Below, in pieces: positions 1-9,467 of a DNA stretch of 64,000 nucleotides. The notes below the pieces were generated by a model, which was not told the origin of the DNA, did no database searches, and worked only from the letters and a program-made list of their open reading frames with translations. This stretch comes from Botryobacter ruber (GTDB lineage: Bacteria > Bacteroidota > Bacteroidia > Cytophagales > Hymenobacteraceae): the NCBI RefSeq assembly GCF_003347595.2, contig NZ_QCZK02000030.1:21657-85656 (forward strand), written 5' to 3'. The first letter of the stretch is position 1, and each line of letters opens with the position of its first letter. Made by a program: the position numbers and the translations under genes.

Positions 1-134
1 TTGGTGATGCCGAAAACTTCGAAACCTGCTTTTTTATAAGCAGGCAGATGCGCGTCACGCACAATGCCGCCGGCTCCAATAATGATGATGGGCAGCGGAT
101 TCTGTGGAAGTATCGGTTTGTAGGGTATTTCCAT
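1..134 (-). CDS. Gfo/Idh/MocA-family oxidoreductase, N-terminal fragment
   Basis: This is the start of a gene that runs off the left edge of the window; only about 44 residues are visible. They contain a beta-strand followed by the dinucleotide-binding glycine motif IIIIGAGGIVRDAHLPAYKK, which is typical of the Rossmann fold at the N-terminus of Gfo/Idh/MocA NAD(P)-dependent sugar and inositol oxidoreductases. The AHLPAYKKAGF continuation is characteristic of this family. The ATG lies only 2 bp beyond the stop codon of the upstream solute-binding-protein gene, so the two are almost certainly cotranscribed. The product would be cytoplasmic and would oxidise or reduce a sugar, polyol or their acids; the substrate cannot be read from this fragment. 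Confidence 0.8.
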   Translation of the reverse strand, partial: MEIPYKPILPQNPLPIIIIGAGGIVRDAHLPAYKKAGFEVFGIT

Positions 135-136
135 GT

Positions 137-1375
137 TTACCTGAAAATTTCGTTTATCTCCTGCTGCCCTTCTTTGAGAATGTCGGCAACAGGCTCGTCT
201 GTATTAATTGCCTTCAGCACCACCTTGTCAATCACCTCTGCTGTTCTGGCCCACAGTTCGTGGCGGGGCAGGGTTTTGGAGTTCCGGTGCAGCTGCTCTA
301 ACTTATGATAGTACGGCACCACGGTGTTAACTTCGGCATCGTGCCAGGTAGAAATCCGGCAGCCAATGCCCCCCTCCAGCGTCAGTTGCTTGTCGTTGCG
401 CCTGTTGGTGGCAAACTTAATAAAATCGTAGGCAATTTCCTTGTGGCGGCTGCCGCTTCCGATGGTGTACATCCAGTACACGTTCAGCGACGTGCCCAGC
501 CCGTTCGGGCCATGCGGGATGTCGGCGATGTCTACTTTTCCTTTTACTTTTGAGCCGGGGTCTACTTCGCACACCGAGGCAAATCCGAACCAGTTTACCA
601 TCATGGCTACCTCGCCGTTGGCAAAGGCTTGTCCGGCTCTTACCGATTCGAAGTCGGCGCAGTTGGGGTGCACCACTGATTTATCGTGCAGCACCTCGCG
701 GTAAAACTCCAGCCCCTCGCGGGCAGCAGCAGAGTCTATGGTGACACGTGCAGCAGTATCCGTCAGCTCCCCTCCCCTCGTCCAGAGTTGCAGGCAGAAG
801 TCGAACACCGTGTTGTGGCCGTCGGGATAGGCGGCGAAGAGGGTGCCGTAAAGGTTTTGCTCCGGCCTTTGGAAAAAGCGGGCAACGGTTACGAAGTCGT
901 CCCAGGTTTTGGGGGGAGCGAGTTTTTTGCCGTGCTGTTTGTAGAAGTTTTCCTGCTCCTGCGGGTCCTCGAACAGGTCTTTGCGGTAAATGAGGCATTC
1001 GGGTCCGTCGTGGAAAGGCAGGCCTACCACCTGGTTTCCGAATTGCTGCATCTCCAGCAACGCAGACGACCACCCCTGCGGGTAGTCGTCTGGCTGGTTA
1101 TTTTCTATAAATGGCGTTAAATCTTCAATGGCACCGGAGGCATGCGCTTCGGCAATCCAGTCGGTGTTGAGGTGGGCGATGTCCCAGGAGCCATTTTTCA
1201 GGCCTTCCTTTACCAGGGTTTCGTCGTGCAGCTGGTGTAGCTCCATCGGGATAGCTTCGAGCTGCAGCGTGCAATTAGTTTCTTTACAGTAGGCCTCCCA
1301 GGTTTTGGCCAGGGCCGCCTCAAAAGGGCCGAACTTTCTTACTGCAAACTTCAGGACATCGTTTTTTTCGGGCAT
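137..1375 (-). CDS. Solute-binding-protein homologue without signal peptide
   Basis: The 412-residue product has the general make-up of a family 1 (carbohydrate) ABC solute-binding protein: an early lobe with LKFAVRKFGPFEAALAKTWE, an 'LNTDWIAEAHASGAIEDLTP' strand-helix, a 'TWDDFVTVARFFQ' helix, and a C-terminal lobe with 'ANGEVAMMVNWFGFA' and 'KEIAYDFIKFATN'. The start (MPEKNDVLKF) is charged and there is no hydrophobic signal sequence or lipobox, so the protein should stay in the cytoplasm. No permease or ATPase gene is nearby. It sits between the oxidoreductase (2 bp gap) and a CoA-transferase (3 bp gap) in a tight operon. The fold call is good; the role is unknown. It might bind an intracellular sugar acid or form a complex with the adjacent enzymes, both of which are inference. 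Confidence 0.8.
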   Translation of the reverse strand: MPEKNDVLKFAVRKFGPFEAALAKTWEAYCKETNCTLQLEAIPMELHQLHDETLVKEGLKNGSWDIAHLNTDWIAEAHASGAIEDLTPFIENNQPDDYPQGWSSALLEMQQFGNQVVGLPFHDGPECLIYRKDLFEDPQEQENFYKQHGKKLAPPKTWDDFVTVARFFQRPEQNLYGTLFAAYPDGHNTVFDFCLQLWTRGGELTDTAARVTIDSAAAREGLEFYREVLHDKSVVHPNCADFESVRAGQAFANGEVAMMVNWFGFASVCEVDPGSKVKGKVDIADIPHGPNGLGTSLNVYWMYTIGSGSRHKEIAYDFIKFATNRRNDKQLTLEGGIGCRISTWHDAEVNTVVPYYHKLEQLHRNSKTLPRHELWARTAEVIDKVVLKAINTDEPVADILKEGQQEINEIFR

Positions 1376-1378
1376 ATA

Positions 1379-2539
1379 TTACCTTCCTGTGTGTTTTACA
1401 AGCATTTCTTCGATAATAGCGGCGGTATGCTCGCCCAGCTTCGGAGCGCCTTTGTCTGACACCAGAATTTCGCCGTCAATCTTTATCGGGCAGCGGGTGG
1501 TGCGGTAGCTGTAGCCGTCGCCCATGTGCACTTCCTGTATCATCTCGAGCACTTTAAAGCCTTCGTGGTCCATGAGGCGGTCCCAGGTCATCACGTCGGC
1601 ACACCAGATATCGGCAGGCTCCAGCACGGCCAGCCACTGCTCGGTGGTACCGGTCTGCAGATGCTGTGCTAAGATAGCTTTTATTTCGTCACGTTTGTCA
1701 AACCAGGAAGCAACTTCTTTATAGTGTAGCAACTCCGGACACTGCAGCAGTTCGCCCAGTTGCGGAATAGACCCCATGGCAATCGCCAGGAAGCCGTTGC
1801 TCGTCTGGTAGATGCCGTAGGGCGCCCCCAGGTAAGCGTGTGCGTTATTCTTCAGCGACCTTACCGTCGGCTGGCCGCCGTCGCGGTAGTAAGTGGTAAT
1901 GGCCTCGAACTGGAAATCGACAACAGATTCCAGCATGCTTACCTGTACCAGGCCGCCTTCGCCGGTAATGCCGCGGCGCACGAGGCAGGCCATCAGGCCC
2001 TGCGCCAGGTGGGCGCCTGTTAAGATATCCACTACGGCAATGCCCATGGGTACCGGTCCTTTATCGCCGTTGCCGCTCAGCCAGGTTAAGCCCGAGAGCG
2101 ACTGTACCAGCAGGTCCTGTCCCGGCTTGTTTTTCCAGGGGCCTTCGTCGCCGTAGCCGGTAATTTCGCCGTACACCACCTCCGGGTTCACGCGCTTCAC
2201 CGACTCAAAATCAAAGCCCAGACGTTCCATCACACCCGGACGAAAGTTGTGCATCACTACGTCGGCCTGCTTTACCAGCTCCCAGATTTCGGTGCGGTCT
2301 TCTTTTTTCTTCAGGTCGGCTACAAAGCTTTCTTTGTTGCGGTTGATGGCATGGAAAATAGAGGAGTCGCCGTTCATTATCACATTCGACACGTACAGCT
2401 GCCTGCAAATATCCCCTGTGTCCGGCTTTTCAATTTTGATTACCCTTGCGCCTAAATCAGCCAGGCGCAGACTAGCCGAGGGGCCGGAAAGAAACTGGCT
2501 GAAATCAACTACTAAGATGTCTTCTAAAGGTTTTATCAT
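1379..2539 (-). CDS. Class III (CaiB/BaiF) CoA-transferase, copy 1
   Basis: The 386-residue product matches family III CoA-transferases over its whole length. Visible signatures are the N-terminal [29 protein letters not shown], the NRNKES..DL segment, [12 protein letters not shown], and [17 protein letters not shown]. Asp171 in the last motif corresponds by position to the catalytic aspartate of the family, which carries the mixed anhydride with the acid substrate. Enzymes of this family move CoA between organic acids in the cytoplasm. A closely related paralogue lies immediately upstream (2706..3851), so the two may form a heteromer, as the BbsEF and SmtAB pairs of the same family do. The 166-bp gap to that paralogue contains one copy of the AACNAACGTTNGTT-like dyad. 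The acid substrate is not identifiable. Confidence 0.88.
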   Translation of the reverse strand: MIKPLEDILVVDFSQFLSGPSASLRLADLGARVIKIEKPDTGDICRQLYVSNVIMNGDSSIFHAINRNKESFVADLKKKEDRTEIWELVKQADVVMHNFRPGVMERLGFDFESVKRVNPEVVYGEITGYGDEGPWKNKPGQDLLVQSLSGLTWLSGNGDKGPVPMGIAVVDILTGAHLAQGLMACLVRRGITGEGGLVQVSMLESVVDFQFEAITTYYRDGGQPTVRSLKNNAHAYLGAPYGIYQTSNGFLAIAMGSIPQLGELLQCPELLHYKEVASWFDKRDEIKAILAQHLQTGTTEQWLAVLEPADIWCADVMTWDRLMDHEGFKVLEMIQEVHMGDGYSYRTTRCPIKIDGEILVSDKGAPKLGEHTAAIIEEMLVKHTGR

Positions 2540-2641
2540 TCGCTTACCCTGCTACGGGCCTCCATGCTGCTAAAAAGTTTCCTGGTGCGTTTGCTGTTTT
2601 TACACATTCAGCAAAGTATAGTATCGGGCTGCCTCTGTACT

Positions 2642-2655
2642 AATTAATGTTTGTT
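2642..2655. promoter_or_regulatory. Dyad operator candidate between the two CoA-transferase genes
   Basis: AATTAATGTTTGTT, a variant of AACNAACGTTNGTT. No TAnnTTTG box is seen next to it; it may mark an internal promoter or be a chance match. Confidence 0.35.
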
Positions 2656-2705
2656 AAACAGCCTTTGTGTTTCCCACACCAGGAGAAACACCTTTTAAAA
2701 TTTTT

Positions 2706-3851
2706 TTATACAAGTTCAAATGCTTTGTTAATCTCCTGGGTGTGCTGCCCTGGCTTGGGAGCAGATTTAGGGGAGAACAACTTTTGCCTATCGATGCGGA
2801 TAGGGCAACGCGTGGTCCTGATGCGGTCGCCATCGGCTGATACCGTTTCCTGCTCCATCTGCAGTACTTTGTAGCCTTCGTGGTTCAGGAACTCCTCGTA
2901 GTTCTGCACATCTGCACACCAGATATCGGCAGGCTCCAGCACAGCCAGCCACTCGGCGGTAGTGCGCTCCTTCAGGAAAGCGCCCAGTTTTGCCATTATC
3001 TCATCGCGGTACACAAACCAGGAATCGCTGCCTTTGTAGGCCAGCAGTTCGTAGCAGCCCAGCTTTTCGCCCAGCACATCCACATCCTCCATCGCCATGG
3101 CAATGTAACGGTCTTTTGTTTTGTAGATACCGTAAGGAGCGCTCAGGTAGGCATTGCCATTCCCCTGCTTTGCCCGCTCCGGCTGTTTGCCACCGTCGTT
3201 GAGGTAGGTCGTCAGCAGCTCGAACTGGAAATCGAGGATAGACTCCAGCAGGCTTACTTCTACCAGGGCACCTTGTTTGGTTTTGCCCCTGCGGATAAGG
3301 GCCGCCAGGATACCTTGTGCAAAGTGGGCACCGCACATCATATCGGCTACCGCCAGACCAAACGGTGTTGGCAAATCGTTTTTATCGCCGCTCAAATGCG
3401 TTAAACCTGACAGGGACTGCACGAGCAAATCCTGCCCCGGTTTTTTGGCCCAGGGGCCTTTGTTACCGTAGCCGGTTACCACGCCGTAAATGAGGCGCGG
3501 GTTTATTTTGCTTACCGTAGCGTAGTCGAGGCCAATCTTTTCCATCACACCCGGACGGAAATTGTGGGTCATGACGTCGGCTTTGGCAATCAGTTTTTTT
3601 ATGCGTTCCAGGTCTTCGGGCGACTTGAGGTCGGCCGCGTAAGACTCTTTGTTTCGGTTGATGGTATGAAATACAATGCTATCGTCGCCGGAAAAAAGGT
3701 TTTTAATGGCAATCTGACGGCCACTCTCTCCTTTTCCGGGTCGTTCTATTTTAATCACCCTCGCCCCCAGGTCCGCCAATCGCAGACCTGCTGAAGGTCC
3801 CGCCATAAACTGGCTGAACTCCAGCACTACCAGATTCTCCAGTGGCTTCAT
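2706..3851 (-). CDS. Class III (CaiB/BaiF) CoA-transferase, copy 2
   Basis: The 381-residue product is a full-length class III CoA-transferase that is very similar throughout to its downstream neighbour (shared [60 protein letters not shown] segments). Asp170 in the [17 protein letters not shown] motif is the predicted catalytic residue. The two genes look like an old tandem duplication; both keep the catalytic aspartate, so neither is obviously degenerate. The start codon overlaps the stop of the second solute-binding-protein gene (ATGA-type 4-bp overlap), which implies translational coupling with it. It would act in the cytoplasm on an organic acid released by the surrounding catabolic pathway; the substrate is not known. 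Confidence 0.88.
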   Translation of the reverse strand: MKPLENLVVLEFSQFMAGPSAGLRLADLGARVIKIERPGKGESGRQIAIKNLFSGDDSIVFHTINRNKESYAADLKSPEDLERIKKLIAKADVMTHNFRPGVMEKIGLDYATVSKINPRLIYGVVTGYGNKGPWAKKPGQDLLVQSLSGLTHLSGDKNDLPTPFGLAVADMMCGAHFAQGILAALIRRGKTKQGALVEVSLLESILDFQFELLTTYLNDGGKQPERAKQGNGNAYLSAPYGIYKTKDRYIAMAMEDVDVLGEKLGCYELLAYKGSDSWFVYRDEIMAKLGAFLKERTTAEWLAVLEPADIWCADVQNYEEFLNHEGYKVLQMEQETVSADGDRIRTTRCPIRIDRQKLFSPKSAPKPGQHTQEINKAFELV

Positions 3852-4999
3852 TTTCTCGATTCGTTATACAAAATATTAAGTTCGTTCAGCACCTTTTCCT
3901 CACTACCGCCGTGCATCATGTAGTTCCGGATGGGGTTGCCGCCATGGTCCTGGAAGTGCATGTAGCCGTTGTACCGTGGCCGCAGGAAAGCCCTGTCGAG
4001 CGTAGGCAGCGTGGACTGCAGCACATCAGCAGCATAGCTGTTGTTGAAAGTGTCGGTCCAGGCCGCACGATGGCCCGGTTGCCCGCCGGTGGCAAAATAA
4101 AGGGTACGCTGGCACTCCGCAGAGGCCACGAATTCGGCGTATTTAACGGCAATATCTACATGCTGGCAGGTCCTGGAAATAGCTAGCCCTGTGCCGCCAA
4201 TGGTACTGCGCAGCTTACCAGTGCTCCCGAAAGAAACGATGTCGTGGAACTGCAGCAGGTTCTGGGCATAGCCCGGGCGGGAGTAGTTGGTATAGCCATA
4301 GGCAAAGGGGCAGTACACGTACTTGTCGGTGCGCGACATGGCCTCGTACACTTTTATCGGGTTCATGTCGAAACAGGCCGGGTCTACGAGCTGCGCCAGT
4401 TGTCGCATGGTCTGCAGCGCCTTCACCCCCACTTCCGGCGACACTACCTCCGACTCCGACAGGAACGGCTCTTCGCCGTGCGCCAGGCAGAACATGTAGA
4501 AATTCATCAGGGTATCAATCGGAATAGCCGGGAAAATAACATGTCCATCCGATGCCAACGCCAGCACATCATCAAACGTCTGAGGCAGTTTCAGGCCGCG
4601 CTGCTCCAGCAGGTCGGGGCGGCAGGAGGCTACCGGTGTGGCCGCATCGATGGCGAGTGCCCACTGGTGACCGTCGTAGGTGTAGCTGCGGTGCGAGGCG
4701 CCAACAGAATTGGCGGCCTGGTCGGCCATAAATGCTTCCGGCAGGTACTCATCCAGCGGCACCAGCGTCTGATTTTTTGCGACAAAACCAGCCCAGGGGT
4801 GGTCGATAACAATCATATCGAAGTCGCTTGCCAGCTGGCCCAGCGGCTTATCAGCAAAATCCTGCAGCGAGCGTTTTACCCACTGTATATCTACTTCCGG
4901 ATGTAATTCACCAAAACGTTGTGCTGTAGCCACCATGGGAACTAAGCCCCTGCTGTGGTCCCAGGTTATTCCTCTTAACTTGATTTTTCCGGAAGACAT
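3848..4999 (-). CDS. Second solute-binding-protein homologue without signal peptide
   Basis: The 383-residue product resembles carbohydrate ABC solute-binding proteins: [20 protein letters not shown] at the N-terminus, '[19 protein letters not shown]', '[13 protein letters not shown]', and a C-terminal lobe with [20 protein letters not shown]. It differs clearly in sequence from the other homologue (137..1375). The N-terminus [10 protein letters not shown] is polar and no signal peptide or lipobox is present, so a cytoplasmic location is expected. It is the first gene of the cassette: a -7 box lies about 25 bp upstream, and its stop overlaps the start of CoA-transferase copy 2. No ABC transporter membrane component is encoded nearby. 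The ligand and role are unknown. A cytoplasmic carrier, sensor or enzyme-associated subunit are all possible. Confidence 0.8.
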   Translation of the reverse strand: MSSGKIKLRGITWDHSRGLVPMVATAQRFGELHPEVDIQWVKRSLQDFADKPLGQLASDFDMIVIDHPWAGFVAKNQTLVPLDEYLPEAFMADQAANSVGASHRSYTYDGHQWALAIDAATPVASCRPDLLEQRGLKLPQTFDDVLALASDGHVIFPAIPIDTLMNFYMFCLAHGEEPFLSESEVVSPEVGVKALQTMRQLAQLVDPACFDMNPIKVYEAMSRTDKYVYCPFAYGYTNYSRPGYAQNLLQFHDIVSFGSTGKLRSTIGGTGLAISRTCQHVDIAVKYAEFVASAECQRTLYFATGGQPGHRAAWTDTFNNSYAADVLQSTLPTLDRAFLRPRYNGYMHFQDHGGNPIRNYMMHGGSEEKVLNELNILYNESRK

Positions 5000-5021
5000 A
5001 ATGCGTGTTAGTATTTTTGTT

Positions 5022-5055
5022 CAAATATAAATATAAAATTTATTTATGAAATAAA
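5022..5055 (-). promoter_or_regulatory. Promoter of the solute-binding/CoA-transferase cassette
   Basis: Minus-strand -7 box TATATTTG (5022..5029) fits the Bacteroidota consensus TAnnTTTG. An AT-rich imperfect palindrome (TTTATTTATGAA on the plus strand, 5039..5050) is centred at the same 15.5-bp distance from the box as in the susC promoters, with three mismatches to TTTATATATAAA. The predicted leader to the ATG at 4999 is short, about 15 nt. Confidence 0.5.
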
Positions 5056-5149
5056 CTAAAGTAAATTAATTTTTATCTTCACTGATAAATAAGATATTCC
5101 GGAACAACAGCAGTTTTACATTAAAAGTGCAATTCTGTATAAGGCTTTT

Positions 5150-7486
5150 TTACAGAATACCGGTAAGCTGCACATCTTTTTCGCGCTCTTTCGGATTCAC
5201 TTTCAACTCTTTAACCTTTCCGTTCTCCAAAACGCCTTCTACGGTGGTGTTATAAGGGGCATGCAGCTTAAACTTCACATTCCATTCTTTGGGCCAGGCC
5301 GGGAACAGAAATATTTTTTTTCCGTCGGTCTGCAGCAGCATCTCCTGGAGGCCAATCATGCCGGAGCCGCCCCAGTTATGGTCAGGCACCCAGTCGTGGC
5401 CCGGTCCCCAGAAGGCGGGGAAGCGGCGGCCGCTGTCCTGCAGTTTTTTGATGGCCAGTTCTGCCGCTTCGTCGGTTAAGCCGAGGCGGGCCGTGAAGAT
5501 ATTGTCCTGGTGCCAGCTGGTGTGGTTGCGGTTTTTGATGGCAGTGGTGTCGTATTTCCAGGTGTTGATGGCGACATCCAGGTCGGGTTTGCCGATGCCG
5601 TAGATACCGTACGGGAACACCGGGTACAGCTGCGGTATTTCGGAGTTCTGTGCCCGCTCCCAGGTTTTGGCCGGCGCTATGGTTTTGTGGCCCTGCATCT
5701 CGCGGAACGGAATAGGCGGCACCCGCTTCAGCATCTCTTCCCATTTGGTGCGCTGTTCAGCAGAGGCGTAGGTATCGGGTAGTTCGAGCAAACGGGTAAG
5801 CACCGTGCGCAGACCGGCGATGGTAGAGCTGGCGTTGTTTGCCATCTTAAAGGTTTCGGCGGCCGTGCCCGGGTAGAGCACCAGGTGGCCATCCTGGTCG
5901 AGTTTTTTGGCGCCGCGCATGCCCGCCCGGTACTGGTAGTGCTCATCAAAAAAGACCAACGTGCTTTCGAGCAGCGGCAGGTACTTACTGATGTCTTTGC
6001 CGGTGTAGCGCTGCCAGTCCAGTATCATCAAACTGAAGTCGAGGGCAGTATCCCAGTGGTATTCGAGCCAGGCGTTGTACTCCACCCCCGGGTCGAAACC
6101 TTCGGGGCGTTTGGTGCCATACTCGGCATAGTTGGGCAGGCCAAAGTTTTCGATTTGTTCGGTAAACGAAGCACCTTTGTGGCCCCAGTAGTGCTGCGTG
6201 CGCAGTTCCGCATTCGGCAACAGGCGCAGGTAGAAGTTGAACTGTGGCGGCATCATATCGAAATCGCCGCTCTTGAGCATGGGCCAGTACACCAGGCGCT
6301 GGTTCTGGGCCGTAAAGGTACCGCCACCCCAGTTCCGGAAGTCAGGTGTGAAGGGGTATTTCTGGTCTACAAAAAACGGGTCGACGGTAAAGAGGCCGCC
6401 GTTGAATTTGGTCGGATAGGTGCCGTAGGCGTTGCAGCCCAGCATGTAGCGGAACAACTGGTAATTGCGCCCCACCTGCCAGGGAGCCGAAGCCGGATCT
6501 GGCTGGTCCGGATTGATAAAAATGTAGCTGCGTTGCCAGTAGTTTTTCCACCAGGCTTGGGTTTTACGTTGCGCCGTTTTTTCGGCTTTTTTGGCTTCTG
6601 AAATGATTTTCTGCAGGCCCTGCTGCCACTCCGCTACAGTGGCCGCATTGGCGATGTGCAGGTATACTTCCAGCTTTTGCTCTTTGCGGGGGGATTTGCT
6701 TTGCAGTTTCCAGGCTTTATAGGGGGTGTCTACGTACTCTCCCTGGCTTACTCCACCAGCCACCATTCCCTCTCCACGTAGCAGGCCACCAAAGGTGAGT
6801 TGGTGCAACGGATTGTAGAGCTGCTGCTTTACCGGCATGAGTTGCTGCTGCCGCACGGTCAGGTCGAAGATGGTGGAGTCCTGGTTGCGGTGGTAGAACA
6901 GTACGTCCTGCCCCTTAAAAGTAATCTCATCTTTGTAGCTGACGGTGGGCGTTTTTATCCATTTAAGCGAACCGGAAAATTTCTCGCCCTGCGCCAGCTC
7001 CCGGTCTTCGGTGCGCCAGTTTTCATAAAAGGCGGTTGTCTGCACCGGCTGGTTGCTTTTAACATCCACATGAATGACCGGGCGGAACACATCGACCCAG
7101 GCGTTTATGGTAGCCGTATGTTTGCCTTTGCTGCCGGTTACCTGCACATACCCCTCCCCCAGCTTCAGTTCCTGCTTAAAGGCTGTTCCCTCCTCAAAAG
7201 GGTTTGGCGACAGCTTTACCCGCACCCGACCAAACTTCGGAAAGATGTTATTCTCTTCGAAAGCGCCGCTCCGGGACATGTAAAAAAGCAGCTCCCCGTT
7301 CTCCACCCACACGTTCAGGCCGATATCGCCGCCCCCGCAGGGCATCGATTCGCTGGCGTTGTTGCTTTGCGTTGTCCAGACAACGTTGTACTGGTCCAGT
7401 TCAGCAGGTTGGGCTGAAGCGGGCAGTTTCGTACCAAAACTAAAGAGCAAAAGCAGGAGGCAGTATGGCTGCAGGAGTGTTTTCAT
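5150..7486 (-). CDS. Secreted DUF5703 / GH95-like glycoside hydrolase
   Basis: The 778-residue product starts with a signal peptide (about residues 1-26, ending PASAQ) and so is exported, probably to the periplasm. Residues about 34-80 carry the DUF5703 N-terminal signature: VVWTTQSNNASESMPCGGGD followed by IGLNVWVENGELLFYMSR. The C-terminal half has the layout of an (alpha/alpha)6-barrel enzyme of the GH95 type: YHWDTALDFSLMILDW, RNHTSWHQDNIFTARLGL, then GGSGMIGLQEMLLQTDGKKI with a closing beta-domain (LFPAWPKEW). GH95 enzymes are alpha-L-fucosidases or alpha-L-galactosidases, but DUF5703 proteins are divergent, so no sugar specificity is assigned. It stands alone between two spacers and has its own promoter-like box at 7503..7510. 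Confidence 0.82.
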   Translation of the reverse strand: MKTLLQPYCLLLLLFSFGTKLPASAQPAELDQYNVVWTTQSNNASESMPCGGGDIGLNVWVENGELLFYMSRSGAFEENNIFPKFGRVRVKLSPNPFEEGTAFKQELKLGEGYVQVTGSKGKHTATINAWVDVFRPVIHVDVKSNQPVQTTAFYENWRTEDRELAQGEKFSGSLKWIKTPTVSYKDEITFKGQDVLFYHRNQDSTIFDLTVRQQQLMPVKQQLYNPLHQLTFGGLLRGEGMVAGGVSQGEYVDTPYKAWKLQSKSPRKEQKLEVYLHIANAATVAEWQQGLQKIISEAKKAEKTAQRKTQAWWKNYWQRSYIFINPDQPDPASAPWQVGRNYQLFRYMLGCNAYGTYPTKFNGGLFTVDPFFVDQKYPFTPDFRNWGGGTFTAQNQRLVYWPMLKSGDFDMMPPQFNFYLRLLPNAELRTQHYWGHKGASFTEQIENFGLPNYAEYGTKRPEGFDPGVEYNAWLEYHWDTALDFSLMILDWQRYTGKDISKYLPLLESTLVFFDEHYQYRAGMRGAKKLDQDGHLVLYPGTAAETFKMANNASSTIAGLRTVLTRLLELPDTYASAEQRTKWEEMLKRVPPIPFREMQGHKTIAPAKTWERAQNSEIPQLYPVFPYGIYGIGKPDLDVAINTWKYDTTAIKNRNHTSWHQDNIFTARLGLTDEAAELAIKKLQDSGRRFPAFWGPGHDWVPDHNWGGSGMIGLQEMLLQTDGKKIFLFPAWPKEWNVKFKLHAPYNTTVEGVLENGKVKELKVNPKEREKDVQLTGIL

Positions 7487-7502
7487 TAGTAAACTTTCTG
7501 TT

Positions 7503-7531
7503 CAAAAATAAATTTACTGCTTTTTAGCAAA
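7503..7531 (-). promoter_or_regulatory. Promoter of the DUF5703 gene
   Basis: Minus-strand -7 box TATTTTTG (7503..7510) with a canonical TTTG at the -33 position (7528..7531, 17 bp between). It lacks the AT palindrome seen at the susC promoters. The implied 5' leader is only about 10 nt. Confidence 0.4.
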
Positions 7532-7741
7532 TTTATCCGTGGATGTGCAATAAAAATAAATGCAGCGCACACTTCATAAAGCAAACGCTGCATAAACAGA
7601 ACAAGGAAATCTGAAAAATAATCCCGATTATGATTTTTTAGTTGTGCAGCTTTGTTCCGGATGAGTTAGGTTTAAGGAATATGCTCCCGTATTTTTTTCA
7701 GGAATCGCAGAAGCAAATGAAAGTAATTTGTAAAGTGCTTG

Positions 7742-7777
7742 TGCAGGAGCAGTGGCTGTGGTGACTGCAGCAGCAGA
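7742..7777 (+). repeat. Repeat family A copy
   Basis: Single forward copy with the core AGTGGCTGTGGTGACTGCAG preceded by AGGAGC and followed by CAGCAGA. It lies in the spacer downstream of susD copy 1. Confidence 0.75.
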
Positions 7778-7827
7778 ACTTTGTAGCAAGAAATTTCCTT
7801 AAAATGCTACGACAAGCACGAGAAGTT

Positions 7828-7887
7828 AAACATCCGAGGTTACAGCCAACAGCATCTGTTCTGCTGAAGCTGCAACCTCAGATGTTT
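7828..7887. terminator. Hairpin terminator downstream of susCD pair 1
   Basis: Arms AAACATCCGAGGTTACAGC and GCTGCAACCTCAGATGTTT pair with two mismatches around a loop of roughly 23 nt. It is placed 18 bp beyond the susD stop codon. The plus-strand side ends in five T, and the minus-strand side has only a weak T-run. Confidence 0.65.
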
Positions 7888-7905
7888 TTGCATTAATAAA
7901 TCATC

Positions 7906-9456
7906 TTAATAATTCGGATTCGGTGTGAGCTTTGGATTGTTGTCGATCTCCGATGCGGGGAAAGGCAACTCATAATTCCGCTGCTCAAACACAAGTGGCG
8001 TACCGGCCGGCGTTCGTAAGGTCGGCAATTTGGTGTGCGCGATGTTCCAACGCTTCAGGTCATTGTAGCGCTGGCCTTCCAGTGCAAGTTCTATACGACG
8101 TTCGTGGCGGATGAAATCGCGCAACTTTTCCTTCGTGTTGTACTTCGCCTGATCAACAGGGAGCATGTTTACCCCTGGACGGTTCCTTACCTGGTTTAGG
8201 GCATCGTATACAGCAGCACTCGGGCCGTTTGCTTCGTTCATTGCTTCGGCATACATCAGCAGCACATCGGCATAGCGCAGGTGGATATAATCCTGGTCTG
8301 AAGAAGTGGCAGAAGCAGGGGTGATAGGTGCACGTGCCAGTTCAACATACTTCTCCATCAGGAATCCTGTTTTTGGATCGTAGCTATCCGTATAGGGCAC
8401 TCCTGCAGCATTTTTCCAGACTTCGCCCGGAAGCTTAACGGTCATGTCCAGGCGCGGATCACGGTTGGCATACGGATTACCCGGATCATACAGTGGCGAC
8501 TCTGATGGCATTTTTCCATCTGTCATCTCATACTCATCCACCAGATCCTTGTAAGGCTGCATCAACGACCACAAGCCTAATTCAATATCCATCCCCGCAG
8601 CTCCGGGACTGGTTCTATGCACATTGTTTGGTGCCAGGTACTGCGTGGAGAACATAATTTCTTTATTCACAGCCGCATTCGCCTGACCTGCTCTTGTAAA
8701 CAAAGCCGCGTAGTTATTGGAAAGTCCAAATTTACCTGTTGTAATTATTTGCTGCAGGACAGGAACAGCTTCGTTCCATTTCTTCTGCGTAACGAGCACT
8801 CTGCCCAGCATGCCCTGTGCGCTTCCCTTTACGGCATGCCCGTTATACTTTTCGTCAGGCAGGTTATTGATGGCAAACTTCAGGTCTTCCTCGATAAATG
8901 CATACACATCTGCTTTAGGACTTTTTGCTATTTTAGCCTCCTCCAGCGTAGCCGGGAAGTTTTTGTATATGATCACGTCGCCAAAGCTCTGCACCAGGTC
9001 AAAATAGGCTAAGGCCCTGATAAATCTTACTTCTGCTTTATAAACATTTTTTTGGGCATCGCTCATAGGCGCCTTGTCTACGTTGTCCAGGAAGTAATTG
9101 CAACTGGCAATCGCCCTGTACGGGGTGCTGTACATGTTTATCATAGCGCCGCCAGTTGAGGGCGATATACTACCTATGGTCATGTTGTGCATACCACCTT
9201 GATTTCCGTTTCCCGGGTCTAAGTAAGCATTATCAGAGAGCCCATCCAGGTACACCCTTTCATAGCCCAGGAAGTTTTGCTGCAGGCGTGAATAAACACC
9301 GGCTAATGCCGTTTGCACATCGGCTTCAGAAGACCAGAAAACCTGAGTGGAGACACTGTTTAAAGGATTTTTGTCCAGGAAATCATCGTTGCAGGAAGTT
9401 CCGAATACCAGCAGGCAGGCTGATAAGCATAAGGATAATTTATAGTTCGTTCGCAT
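7906..9456 (-). CDS. SusD/RagB-family outer-membrane lipoprotein, pair 1
   Basis: The 516-residue product has a SPII signal with lipidation at Cys22 (VFGTSCNDDFLDKNPLN), the usual SusD N-terminus. Further family features are 'RFIRALAYFDLVQSFGDV' (TPR-like helix), 'YAFIEEDLKFAINNLP', 'YIHLRYADVLLMYAEAMNEA', 'FIRHERRIELALEGQRYNDLKRW' and the C-terminal 'LPFPASEIDNNPKLTPNPNY'. SusD proteins sit on the outer membrane as a lid that captures oligosaccharides for the SusC channel. The start lies 11 bp after the stop of the cognate susC gene, so the pair is one transcription unit. The glycan is not readable from sequence; pectin context suggests a galacturonan or rhamnogalacturonan oligomer. Confidence 0.95.
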   Translation of the reverse strand: MRTNYKLSLCLSACLLVFGTSCNDDFLDKNPLNSVSTQVFWSSEADVQTALAGVYSRLQQNFLGYERVYLDGLSDNAYLDPGNGNQGGMHNMTIGSISPSTGGAMINMYSTPYRAIASCNYFLDNVDKAPMSDAQKNVYKAEVRFIRALAYFDLVQSFGDVIIYKNFPATLEEAKIAKSPKADVYAFIEEDLKFAINNLPDEKYNGHAVKGSAQGMLGRVLVTQKKWNEAVPVLQQIITTGKFGLSNNYAALFTRAGQANAAVNKEIMFSTQYLAPNNVHRTSPGAAGMDIELGLWSLMQPYKDLVDEYEMTDGKMPSESPLYDPGNPYANRDPRLDMTVKLPGEVWKNAAGVPYTDSYDPKTGFLMEKYVELARAPITPASATSSDQDYIHLRYADVLLMYAEAMNEANGPSAAVYDALNQVRNRPGVNMLPVDQAKYNTKEKLRDFIRHERRIELALEGQRYNDLKRWNIAHTKLPTLRTPAGTPLVFEQRNYELPFPASEIDNNPKLTPNPNY

Positions 9457-9467
9457 TTGTTTTAAGC

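Larger units (their letters stand above)
7487..7905. other. Spacer: promoter, repeat A copy and terminator
   Basis: This 419-bp stretch separates susD copy 1 from the DUF5703 gene. It holds the DUF5703 promoter, one copy of repeat family A and a strong hairpin at its susD end. No coding potential is recognised. Confidence 0.7.
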
